Positions 10,830 through 20,836 of a DNA stretch of 64,000 nt are shown piece by piece. This DNA is from Aurelia coerulea (lineage: Eukaryota > Cnidaria > Scyphozoa > Semaeostomeae > Ulmaridae), in NCBI GenBank assembly GCA_039566865.1, contig CM076957.1, forward strand, positions 10,549,896 to 10,613,895, written 5' to 3'. Position 1 is the first letter of the stretch, and the number at the start of each line of letters is the position of its first letter. The notes under the pieces were generated by a model. That model was not told the DNA's origin. It made no database searches and saw only the letters and a list, made by a program, of their open reading frames with translations. Position numbers and translations under genes: made by a program.

Positions 10830-11798
10830 AGCATAGGAATCATTCGTCGTACATAGCCAATTGCTCGTGGCCCATGGTCGAAACCGCCAAAGCCTCATTT
10901 TCACGGACCAATCAAACTGCTAAAAAGCGAGGGAGACAAAAGAAACCCGTGAAGATTTTCCTAAATTTTACCTACCTTCATAAAACGCAACCACGACAAA
11001 AAACTGCTTGAGATTTCCCGAATTTCTTCAAAGCTTTCTACTCTCCAGATGTTTGGGAGTAAAAGTTTGGATGCCGGTTAAAATATCTCCAGGATTGGTG
11101 GAGTTATGGCCACAAACAAACCGACAAGGCACCGAACCTTGAACAATAGAGATTCTGGCCGGGAGACAATAGTAATAACAATAGTGATTGTTGTAAGAAC
11201 GACCCGAAAACGCCACAATCTGTGTTATCAATTGTTCTTGCTATTGTCTTTCGCTAAATTTTCTTTTATTGAAGATTCAATGCCTCTACGGTTTCTATGT
11301 GAATTGAAAAAGTCTACAAAGGCTTGTTCGCGCGTTTCAAGTCATGTGGCAATACTCTAGGGAAGTTTCTGTATTGTACTACTTTTTATATTCATGGCAA
11401 AAGTTTGCTCGTTGCGAAAGAACTTATAAAATTCAAAAGAGGTTTTATCAAGAGGCTTTATCACCTGACTTGAAGTGGCGTAAACAGGTCTCGACAAGCC
11501 TTCGCCGATTTTGTCTATTGGAGAGGCAATAATTCCGCCAATCCTGCAGATGTTTTAACCGGCATCCAAACTTGTACTCCCAAACATCTGGAGAGTAGAT
11601 TGCATTAAACAAATTCGGGAAATCTTTTTTGTCCTGGTTGCGTTTTATCAAGGTAGGTAAAATTTAAGAAAATCTTCACGGGTTTCTTTTGTCTCCTTTG
11701 CTTTTTAGCTGTCTGATTGGTCCGTGAAAATGAGGCTTTGGCGGTTTCGACCATGGGCCACGAGCAATCGGCTATGTACGACGAATGATTCCTATGCT
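10830..11798. mobile_element. Mutator-like long-TIR element with 9-bp target duplication
   Basis: Inverted arms of about 275-283 bp (10830-11112 and 11525-11798) begin AGCATAGGAATCATTCGTCG and stay nearly identical throughout, with a few indels. The element is flanked on both sides by ATTCAAGCA (10821-10829 and 11799-11807), a 9-bp direct repeat. Long TIRs with a 9-bp duplication are typical of Mutator-like elements. The 410-base centre has no transposase, so the copy is non-autonomous. It sits inside the intron between the exons at 12.4 and 8.0 kb. Confidence 0.85.
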
Positions 11799-11807
11799 AT
11801 TCAAGCA

Positions 11808-12440
11808 TGGCATAACTTTGATGGCAAAATCCTGCAACTTACAAATATGATGTGAAGGAATGTGGATGAGAAATAAGAAGTTAATAGACAGTCAAATAAC
11901 TACAGTGGAGGTAATTGAACTAAAGTGGAGGTAATTGTGTTTGCTGACGACCGACCTGCAAATGTAGTGCCTGTCAGTGCCTGCCTGTCAGTGCAATTTA
12001 ACGTTTCAATTTAGTTTTGCCAGTGCATTCAAGATCTATAAAAATATTTAACTTTTTTTCCTTGTACATATTCGATTTTGATTAGTTAACTTTGTATACA
12101 TGTATTTATATGGGTTAAAACGAAAAAATACAGTGCACAAGTAGAAATACAAGTTAAAACGAAATACAAAATGAGTACAGGCATCACTGATTTACTGCAG
12201 ACTTGTATATTTTTGATGTGTTTATTGATGTCAGTCTCAACAGGAAAGCCAATGGGCGCTGTGAGCGCTTTCATGACAGGGAACTACCTCTGTCAACCTG
12301 ACCAGAGACTGACTTTCTTGGCAGCATTTAAGGCTTTTCATAGCGAGCTTTGTCATATTTGACGTCTCGTATGTATATGTGTATATATTGTTAGCTACGG
12401 TGTTGAATCGAAATAAAATAAATTTACAACAACAACTTAC
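11808..12440. other. No confident gene; small ORF with hydrophobic N-terminus
   Basis: A 63-codon plus-strand frame (12171-12362) starts with a hydrophobic stretch (LLQTCIFLMCLLMSV) like a signal peptide and is followed by overlapping AATAAA-like words near 12412. There is no other support for a gene. A short direct repeat AAAGTGGAGGTAATTG is present near 11904-11938. Confidence 0.25.
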
Positions 12441-12586
12441 TCTGGTTTGGTGATGAGCAAATGAACATACAAGCTTGAAATGTTGTCTGGAAATTTTTGA
12501 TGGAACAATGCTGCCATGAAATGAGCAATTGTCTTTCCCTGTGATAACTGTTCCATAGTAAAGAGACAGATTTCTTGTTGACGCAT
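12441..12586 (-). CDS. Candidate host exon, unidentified minus-strand gene
   Basis: A 146-base exon candidate with an acceptor ending TATGCAAGCAAG and a strong donor GTAAGTTG. The open frame begins MRQQEICLFTMEQLSQGKTI and runs 48 codons through AHFMAALFHQKFPDNISSLY before leaving two bases over (phase 2). Composition is clearly protein-like and unlike any transposon protein here. Phase 0 entry fits the exon at 13463-13554, and phase 2 exit fits the exon at 7946-8025. The gene was not recognised. Confidence 0.55.
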
Positions 12587-13462
12587 CTTGCTTGCATAGA
12601 AAACATTATAAATTTGCTAGATTCTAGATAATAATGATGCTAAGGGGCAAATTAACGCATTTTATTTCATATTTAAGAAATTATGAGTATGGAAGAGACA
12701 TCCCCCACTTTTTTGAATGAATTGGCCTGGAAATTCTTGCTCCTGTTTATTAATTTTGAGCTTCTTGAATTGCAAAGCCATGTAAAACATGCAAAGTCAT
12801 GTTTCCTGAAATGTTTCCCAATTGTAGTTTCATTTCAGAAGCTGTTTATGCTTTAAGCTTGCATCTGAGTTTGTTTTTGCAGTGAACACATCTTGCCCAC
12901 TTATAAGGAAATGGGAATTTTTCCACCCACCCTGTTTCTATATCTTGATCCCTGTTTAGACCTGTATTTTCTGGACTGAGAGTAGTACCATTATGGCATA
13001 AGTTTGGGTGCAAAGAACCCTAAAATGGATATTGGGGCAAATGCATACCTGAACCTTCATTCTTGAATACTGTAAAATTCATTGCAATTGATGGTATTAG
13101 CCTGATAAAGCTCTCTTTTGCCCAATGTTGTTTGATATGAGAAATATTTCTGTAGCTGTAGAATAGATGTATTACCCAAGTTTCTAATCCTGTTTCTTAT
13201 AAAATTGTTTATTATGAACAACTGCTGTGAAGTTATTCTAATGATGGAATTAATTTGAAATTGATTTGTGTTTATCTTTGTGTGTATGCCTACCAAGGAG
13301 AGATTGAGAATTATGTGAAATTGAAAAAGTGTAGCAGGAAAATTTAGACAGGAAGAACTGATTTCAGCCAGGGAATACATGATTTGAAGATGGATGGGGG
13401 TCAGCCACCTGGTTTTCAGAAAGCTATCCACTCCTAATTGACAAATTTGCCTGCATACCTAC

Positions 13463-13554
13463 TTTTATGATGAATTTTGGCAGAAACATACTCTCCAAAC
13501 TACTTTTTGCCAATTTCAACCAAGGCAAGCCCACCCATGTGTTAGGAAAATCTG
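13463..13554 (-). CDS. Candidate host exon, unidentified minus-strand gene
   Basis: A 92-base exon candidate with acceptor GGTCCCTTTTCAG and donor GTAGGTATG. One frame is open: 30 codons including DFPNTWVGLPWLKLAKSSL and SMFLPKFIIK, ending in phase 0. This matches the phase of the next candidate exon downstream on the minus strand (12441-12586). The donor could lie a few bases later at GTATGC. Upstream exons were not found, probably because they lie beyond the transposon block at 14-29 kb. Confidence 0.45.
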
Positions 13555-14264
13555 CTGAAAAGGGACCATTGTTAGAGAAATCTGGATCCATATGGGCGGC
13601 ACATACCTGTACCCTGAACATGGTGTATCCCCCTCCCCAAAGGGGGAATGGGTGTTTATAAGGATTAGATAAGCTTGCCAGAAACTTGAATCAGAGCTTA
13701 AACAAAATTTTGAGAAATATCTGGTTGATCTCAAATTTAATTATCTCAAGTGGCAGAGGTATTTTTTCATATGGTTAATTATTTTGTTTATTTCGAATCA
13801 CACTTTTTATAAAGTACTTTCATACTTTCTATCATTGCAAATCAGCACGCCTTCACATTCCTCTTCATGGAAAAGTTTGTATTTGTTTCCCTTCCACAGT
13901 CCACACTATATAATCAAATCAATCATCAAATGATAACAACAATGCTTTAAGATAATTGTTTGGTAATCTTGATCATTCATTTACAAAATAAGACAACAGT
14001 CGTAACTAAGTTTATATTTTCTCTTGTCATGAAAGGTCAACAAATCTGCTGTATTTTTCAGTTTTCCCGCCTTGCCAGTATCACGTAAACAAGTAGCCTC
14101 GTATCCAATCAATGATTACGCAATGCTGCACGCGCATAAAAACATTTCTGCACCGTGCTATGTATGTTGTCTTAGTTTTTCGTGATGCCACAGAATAGTC
14201 ATGATATTTTGCATCTAGTGGCATTGTGTAGTAAAGTATTTTGTAAGTAGTGTAACTAGTAAAT
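13555..14264. other. No gene recognised
   Basis: AT-rich sequence without transposon ends or splice-bounded frames that could be supported on either strand. Confidence 0.4.
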
Positions 14265-14930
14265 TTGTACTGTAAATTTTTAATGGAATGTAAGGAAAAA
14301 AAGTCATTTGTTGGTTTTGCTGAAAAAGAAGTTTTGGTTCAAAGCTTTGTATACTCTAATTTTAACTACTGTCCTTTATTTTGGTACTTTTCATCATCAA
14401 AATCAGTTCAGAAAATTGAAAGAATACAGGAACGTGCGTTAAGATTTTTTTACAATGATCACAAAAATTCCTATGATGAACTTCTTCTTCTTAGGTAAAA
14501 AAAAAATGCACAATGCAAGTTGCTCGTCAGAGAACCCTCTGTGTTGAAATATTTAAGACAATAAAAAACTTGAATCCATCTTTTATCCATAACATTTTTA
14601 GTTCAAGAACTTTAAAGCATCCATCTCATTTAAATCACTTTCCTCAAAATCAGGTAACTTTTGATTCCAAGAGCCTTAAAGCCATGGGACCTCAGATCTG
14701 GAACTGTTTGCCAAATGAACTAAAATCAGCTGACAATCTAAACAGTTTCAAAAGCATGATAAAACAATTGAATGGCACCACCTGTAAATGCAACGCTTGT
14801 AAATATAACGATATCATGTAGATTTTGTCCATTTATGTCCACGTAGTTTTGATATTTATCTTCTGTATTTACGTATTAATTTCCTTAGCTATTTTTCCAT
14901 TTGTTAGTAGATGCGATTTAGATTAGTTGT
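14265..14930 (+). pseudogene. 5'-truncated LINE copy, RT C-terminus and 3' UTR (fourth family)
   Basis: VGFAEKEVLVQSFVYSNFNY, CPLFWYFSSSKSVQKIERIQ and RALRFFYNDHKNSYDELLLL are followed, after a stop and frame change at 14496, by QVARQRTLCVEIFKTIKNLN, MGPQIWNCLPNELKSADNL and a terminal CKCNACKYNDIM. The same order is seen in the copy at 44.46-44.99 kb. The 3' untranslated region runs to about 14930, where Penelope-like sequence begins. Confidence 0.85.
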
Positions 14931-14934
14931 ATGT

Positions 14935-15068
14935 ATATATATTAACTAAGAATACACATAAAATCTACCACGAATCCAACTGTAAAAGCAAAATTGTGAT
15001 ATATCTGTTAGAATGCGCACGGTGCTCTAAACAATATGTCGGAAAGTCCGAATGGCCGTTCAATTTTA
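14935..15068 (+). pseudogene. Penelope-like element GIY-YIG endonuclease, N-terminal half
   Basis: YILTKNTHKIYHESNCKSK, IVIYLLECARCSKQYVGKS and EWPFNF form the start of a GIY-YIG nuclease domain of the type found at the C-terminus of Penelope-like retroelements (VIYLxEC...QYVG with the CxxC linker). The frame is cut after FNF by the Harbinger transposon and resumes in frame at 22614. Confidence 0.8.
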
Positions 15069-15184
15069 GGCTAGGATCAAACGTCGTATTTTACATGTGT
15101 CGAATATAACATCAATATATTCGACTGTGATGCGACTGAAAAGGTGCTTTGCGTCAAACGTCGCATTTTACATGTGTCGAATCG
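15069..15184 (+). repeat. Left terminal and subterminal repeats of the Harbinger element
   Basis: The TIR (15069-15109) contains TCAAACGTCG(T/C)ATTTTACAT; a second copy of that word lies at about 15152-15184. The right end carries three copies (about 22415-22442, 22533-22555 and within the TIR 22573-22613). Such arrays are expected binding sites for the transposase or the Myb-like partner. Confidence 0.75.
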
Positions 15185-15267
15185 AATCTATGAACGAATC
15201 CAGTTCAATCATACATGAGGTACTTTAATATAGGCGCCAAATACAAGCACAAGGAAGCAAAATAAAA

Positions 15268-16587
15268 ATGGCGCCAAAGAATACGATGCTTTTGCGGAAA
15301 ATGATAACTGAGCAAAGACGAAGGCGAAGATTATTACAAGAAGGTTTGGCCATAGCTACAGCAAGGAGGAGGCTACTAATCAAGACCTGTTTCTTCGTCT
15401 TACTATTAATTTTTAAGGGTAATTGCAGTACAGAAAGAGTTTATCACAGATCATGCAGGAGGCTTTCAAGGCCGAACACAGGCTGGTGGAGGATGGTGTG
15501 GGAAAGCTATAGCGACAAGCGATTTAAGCAAACATTTCGGGTCAATAGAAGTACATTCAATGTCATATTGTCATACATTCGGCATAGCCTGGAGCGAGAA
15601 ACTGTCACTGAAGAACCAATCTGCCCCGAGTTCCGTTTGGCAATATGCTTGTATCGACTTGCAAGAGGTGACTATATCTAAAGCATAGCAGAAATGGTTG
15701 GACTAGGACAGTCAACTGTGTCAACAATAGTCAATGAAGTGAGTGAAGCGATAGTCAAATTTATGTGGGATGAGTATGTCAGCATCCATATGCCAAAATC
15801 AGACGAGGATTTCAAAGAGAAGATCTTAGATATGGAAGAGTTATGGCAGTTCCCTTTTAGCTGGGGTGCAGTAGACGGATGCCACATACCTATCAAATGC
15901 CCTCCTGGGGGAAATGAAGCATGTAAAGAATATCATAATTTTAAAAATTTCTATTCGGTTGTGCTTATGTCCATAGTAGATGCAAAATATCGGTTTGTCT
16001 GGGGAAGCTGTGGCTTCCCTGGCAACTCGCACGACTCAATCATATTGCAATCAACAAAGTTGTGGTCTGACATCAAGGAGGGAAAATTCCTTCCACCTTT
16101 CGTCCAAAAAGAGAATGAAAACTTTGTCCCTCCCCTTCTGCTTGGGGATTCTGCATTTCCCTTCGAATCATTTCTCATGAAGCCATACACAAATGCAGTG
16201 TTGTCTGAGCAACAGAGTCATTTCAACTACAGATTAAGCCGGGCAAGAATGGTAGTTGAAGGTGCCTATGGTCAGTTGAAGGGTAGATGGAGACATCTAA
16301 TGAGAAAGTCAGAAGGTGGTGTCCATGAGAGAAAATTGGCTACCCTTGCATGTATGATACTGCACAATGTCTGCCTGGATAACAGCGATGCAATCCCTGC
16401 TAAACTTGATTTGACAACAGATCCAAACACAAGTCATAGAAGGGACCGCGAAGTAATCAGGGAGATCTTGATGATGAATTGCTGCAGAAAAGTTTCCGAT
16501 ACAGGAAAAGGCAGAGCAAATGCAATTAGAGAAACTATTGCGAAGAAGCTATGGGAAGAAAAATGCAAGTCAAAAGCAGCATCTTGA
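15268..16587 (+). pseudogene. Harbinger-family DDE transposase with one in-frame stop
   Basis: A single 439-residue frame related to the vertebrate HARBI1 protein and broken only by TAA at codon 138, where the family normally has an aromatic residue after the LARGDY motif. The N-terminal helix-turn-helix region includes LYRLARGDY and SIAEMVGLGQSTVSTIVNEV. The catalytic triad is intact: D203 in WGAVDGCHIPI, D294 in LLLGDSAFPF and E331 in RMVVEGAYGQLKGRW. The product would cut and join the element at TTA/TAA targets, normally with the Myb-like partner encoded at the other end. A single nonsense change with otherwise clean sequence points to recent inactivation, readthrough, or an assembly error. 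The start is the ATG after GCAAAATAAAA. Confidence 0.92.
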
Positions 16588-16689
16588 CACTTATTTTATT
16601 CATACAAAAGCACTTTCTTCCTAACATTGTGATGGGTGATACTAAAATTTGCTGATATACTGTTGTACGTTGTACCAGGTGTACTAAAA

Positions 16690-17257
16690 TAAACTTGCAC
16701 TATTGGCAAGCCACAATGAATCATACACTGAACTGATTTTTAAGATTTATGACTTAATTTTTAGCAGAAAGCCTGAATTAGATACTGGGATTTTTGCAAT
16801 TTTTTCACCTTCAGTTTTTGAGCTAGAAGCAAGTTTCTTAAATTTTTGTTTTGGAAAACGCAGAAAACGATCAAAAAACATCCTGATCAAGGTTTCTAAG
16901 GAATCAACATAAATGGAAAAAGAGAAAACTTTTTCGCGGTGATTTGGGATTTTTAGAAATTGATTAATTGTAATCTGCTGTACGACAGTTTGTACTAAAT
17001 CCCAAATCACCCTGAAAACGTTTTCTCTTTGTTTATTCATGTTGAGTCTTTTTAAATTTGATCAATGTATTTTTATCGTTTTCAGTGTTTTCGAAAGCAA
17101 AAATTTTAAGAAACCCACTTCTAGCCCTAAAACTTAAAAATTTGCAAAAAGTCCTAGAATTTGATTCAGACTTTCTGCTGCTAAAGATTAAGTCATAAAT
17201 CTTCATAATCGGTCCAGTGTACGCTTTATCATGGCCTGCCAAAAGTGCATAGTTTAA
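16690..17257. mobile_element. Full-length palindromic element inside the Harbinger transposon
   Basis: The sequence from TAAACTTGCACTATTGGCAA at the left returns as an imperfect reverse complement at the right, with the centre near 16975. Both arms carry the same degenerate blocks (for example AAAATTTAAGAAACTTGCTT and GTTTTC-rich tracts). There is no coding potential; reading frames on either strand are palindrome shadows. It lies just after the transposase stop. No clear target duplication was found. Confidence 0.7.
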
Positions 17258-17599
17258 TTTGGCGCACATGGTAGAAATGAGTAACCACAAACTTCTGTAT
17301 TGTATGTTCAAATATTGGAAAATATTCAAATCTGCTCAAAGTAATTCAACAGTGCCAATGACAAGCTTTTTCGCACAGATGAAATCTTTTGTTACACATT
17401 TTGATTATTCTCACCAAGATTAGACCAGTTGTTGAATGTCTTTGAGGTATTTCTCTGTGGTAAGCATCAGTCCCAAAATATTCAAAATTCCAATACCAAG
17501 GGTTAGCTGATTTTGTGTTTTACAGTTTCTTTAATTTTTAAGCACTGCAGTTACATCCAAATATATCATTAGACCAGGCGGAGAATGGGGGTAGGGTCC

Positions 17600-18240
17600 C
17601 CCTTCGGGGAAGTAATTCAAATCAGGTGGTTTTAGGTAATTTTGGGGTGCTGATTACGAAAATCGATGTTATACGGGCAAATTCGGTGGCTTTCGGCCTC
17701 TGTCTCATGTCAAAGTCTCGTTCTCATGCAAAATAGGCCCAAATACCATGCAGTGTCCATCCTCTGGGGAAGTAAGTCAAATTAAGTAGTTATGGGTAAT
17801 TTTAGGGTGCTGATTACGAAAATCGATGTTATACGGGCAAATTCGGTGGATTTCGGCCTCTATCTCATGTCAAAGTCTCGTTTTCAGGTAAAATAGACGC
17901 AAATGCCTTGCAGGGTCCATCCTCCGGGGAATTAAGTCAAAGTAAGTAGTTTTGGGTAATTTTGGGGTACTGATTCCAAAAATCAAGGTCCTAAGGGCGT
18001 ATCGGGGGAATGTTTGGCCTCTATTCCATGTCAAAATCTCGTTTTCATGCTGAAACGACAAAAAATGCCTTAATAAAACTCCTCCCCATAAGGGAAATTT
18101 ATCAAATTTGGTAGACTTGGGTAATTCTGGTGTGCTGATTCCAAAAATCGATATTATACAGGCATATTAGGCGTCGTTTGACTTTACTTCATATCAAAGT
18201 CTCGTTTTCAAGCAAATGATACTTGTCCATTTGCCTCTAT
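17600..18240 (+). repeat. Four tandem units of about 165 bp, left arm
   Basis: Each unit contains GGGTAATTTTGGGGTGCTGA followed by ATTACGAAAATCGATGTTAT, then CATGTCAAAGTCTCGTTTTC, with growing divergence inward. The mirror array occupies about 19985-20625. Regular unit length and divergence suggest an old tandem duplication later copied as part of the inverted repeat. Confidence 0.8.
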
Positions 18241-18417
18241 GAAACTCAATATGCATCATATATATATAGATCGGCGCCATCATCCTCATTCAGTAGTCAA
18301 TAGCAGTTCTGCGATATCATCCAGGTAGCAAACAGCACTCCAAACAACTGAGCCTCTTTCATCCCATCGATATGATTTGCTGGATCGTCCAGATCCATCA
18401 TTAAGCAGCCAGCTTGC

Positions 18418-18956
18418 CTAAAAATAGATGCCACATAATTTGATCGCTGGATGTGAAGCCTTAAATTTGACTGGCGGCAAGGTTAAATCGGTTATTCTCT
18501 TTTCACTTTCGAACTTCTGCAAGAACACTTTCTTCCTCACTTCGTCACGCAATTGAATCCTTTCGTTTCCATATATGGTGCATACGAACTTTTCCAAGCC
18601 TGTCTCGACTTCTTCAGGTACATGAAGACTGGTCCCCAAATCTGCAAATAGATTTACATATTCTGTCTTTTTAACCATTCAGCCCCAAAAAGCTACTTTC
18701 CCTTTTCTAAAGTAGCTAGAAACATAAGTATTTTCAGAAAAACCACGAAGACCAACTAGCGCTTTTCGATCTCCATGTTTGAAGATGTTGCATCTATCAC
18801 TTTACTATTGAGACCTGTTCCGTTGTCAATCAAGACTTGGACTCCTGGATAATGATGGGCAACGAAGAGGGCTACGATATCGATGTCCCCAGAAGGTAAT
18901 CTGACCATCGTAGAATCCCCAGTTGCTACGTTTGCTGCCTGAACTAAAGCGATCAG
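18418..18956 (-). pseudogene. PIN-like protein gene, left-arm partial copy
   Basis: The minus strand reads KALVGLRGFSENTYVSSYFR, a stop, then an 86-codon frame MVKKTEYVNLFADLGTSLHV through KASHPAIKLCGIYF that is nearly identical to the right-arm copy at 19449-19709 (three residue differences). Upstream on this strand the homology continues through IDNGTGLN to the inverted-repeat centre. The 5' part is absent, so it is a truncated mirror copy. Confidence 0.7.
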
Positions 18957-18963
18957 ATATGAT

Positions 18964-19709
18964 ATGAAGATTCCTTACCATTTCACAAGTTTCCTTCAGA
19001 ATGGAGAAAATAAAGCAATGTTATTCAATTTAATCCAAAGAGCGATAGAAGAAGATAAAAACAAACCACGAGGAAAGACCATCTTCTTCTCTGACGAATA
19101 CCACTGCACTAAAGTGTTGGAAGACGAAGTTGTCGTCGATGAAAGATTAGAAAGCAACCACGAAGAAGCTGATACAAAGCTGGTCGCTCTAGTTCAGGCA
19201 GCAAACGTAGCAACTGGGGATTCCGTGATGATCAGGGCACCTTCTGGGGACGTCGATATCGTAGCCCTCTTCGTTCTCCATCATTTTCCAGGAGTCCAAA
19301 TATTGATTGACAACGGAACAGGTCTCAATACTAAAATAATAGATGCAACATCTTCAAACAAGGAGATCGAAAAGCGCTCGTTGGTCTTCGTGCTTTTTCT
19401 GAAAATGGTGTCGTTTCTAGCTTCTTTACAAAGAGGAAAGTAGCTTGAATGGTTAAAAAGACAGAATATGTAAATCTATTTGCAGATTTGGAAACCAGTC
19501 TTCATGTACCTGAAGAAGTCGAGACAGGCTTGGAAAAGTTCGTATGCACCATATATGGAAATGAAAGGATTCAATTGCGTGACGAAGTGAGGAAGAAAGT
19601 GTTCTTGCAGAAGTTCGAAAGTGAAAAGAGAATAACCGATTTAAGCTTGCCGCCAGTCAAATTAAAGGCTTCACATCCAGCGATCAAATTATGTGGCATC
19701 TATTTTTAG
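18964..19709 (+). pseudogene. PIN/FEN-like nuclease-fold protein, frameshifted
   Basis: The first frame (18964-19443) contains ESNHEEADTKLVALVQAANV, APSGDVDIVALFVLHHFPG and LIDNGTGLNTKIIDATSS. The spaced acidic residues (HEEADT ... GDVDIV) resemble an uncharacterised cnidarian family that I believe has a PIN/FEN-like metal-dependent nuclease fold. After a one-base shift the other frame gives KALVGLRAFSENGVVSSFFT, then a stop and the 86-codon C-terminal frame (19449-19709). The role in the foldback element is unknown. Fold assignment is by eye only. Confidence 0.55.
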
Positions 19710-20836
19710 GCAAGCTGGCTGCTTAATGATGGATCTGGACGATCCAGCAAATCATATTGATGGGATGAAAGAGGATCAGTTGTTTGGAGTGATGTTTGCT
19801 ACCTGGATGATATCGCAGAACTGCTATTGACTACTGAATGAGGATGATGGCGCCGATCTAATGGAAGGCGATTACAGTGACAACAACTTTGATGAAGAGT
19901 TAATAGATCTTTACGATGTTTGATCGTTTACATATTCAAAGAGGAGAATATTTTCTGTACATAGATTATATTGAGTTTCATAGAGGCAAATGGACAAGTA
20001 TCATTTGCTTGAAAACGAGACTTTGATATGAAATAAAGTCAAACGACGCCTAATATGCCTGTATAATATAGATTTTTGGAATCAGCACACCAGAATTACC
20101 CAAGTCTACCAAATTTAATAAATTTCCCTTATGGGGAGGAGTTTTATTAAGGCATTTTTTGTCGTTTCAGCATGAAAACGAGATTTTGACATGGAATAGA
20201 GGCCAAACATTCCCCGATACGCCCTTAGGACCTTGATTTTTGGAATCAGTACCCCAAAATTACCCAAAACTACTTACTTTGACTTAATTCCCCGGAGGAT
20301 GGACCCTGCAAGGCATTTGCGTCTATTTTACCTGAAAACGAGACTTTGACATGAGATAGAGGCCGAAATCCACCGAATTTGCCCGTATAACATCGATTTT
20401 CGTAATCAGCACCCTAAAATTACCCATAACTACTTAATTTGACTTACTTCCCCAGAGGATGGACACTGCATGGTATTTGGGCCTATTTTGCATGAGAACG
20501 AGACTTTGACATGAGACAGAGGCCGAAAGCCACCGAATTTACCCGTATAACATCGATTTTCGTAATCAGCACCCCAAAATTACCCAAAACCACCTGATTT
20601 GAATTACTTCCCCGGAGGGGGACCCTACCCCCATTCTCCGCCTGGTCTACATGAAGTGGAACCTGTTTGTCTTTCAATGCATTAACTTCACAGAAAAACA
20701 ATTGAAACATTTGAATAGGTCTGTTTTGACTGTTTAAGGATGCAACAAATGAATTGTAGACTCTAGATGTAGCTGAAAACGTCAATGAATAATAAAAAGA
20801 GAATAACAAAATCTTTGAAAACAACAATTTAATTGT

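Larger units (their letters stand above)
17571..20648. mobile_element. 3.1-kb inverted repeat (foldback) carrying a duplicated PIN-like gene
   Basis: The left arm (17571-18956) and right arm (19180-20648) are mirror images that begin AGACCAGGCGGAGAATGGGG and match almost base for base except for a segment of about 100 bp near 19860-19970 missing on the left. Each arm holds four degenerate tandem units of about 165 bp and the 3' part of one gene. The 5' part of the gene exists only near the centre and right arm. It is nested inside the Harbinger element between transposase and accessory gene. A duplicated target could not be identified. Confidence 0.85.

Noticed and set aside
16703..17329. Opposing frames with similar peptides
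   Set aside because: They are mirror translations of the palindromic element and have no independent coding signal.
17600..18240. CRISPR-like regular repeats
   Set aside because: Units are 165 bp, degenerate and directly abutting without spacers; the setting is an animal transposon.
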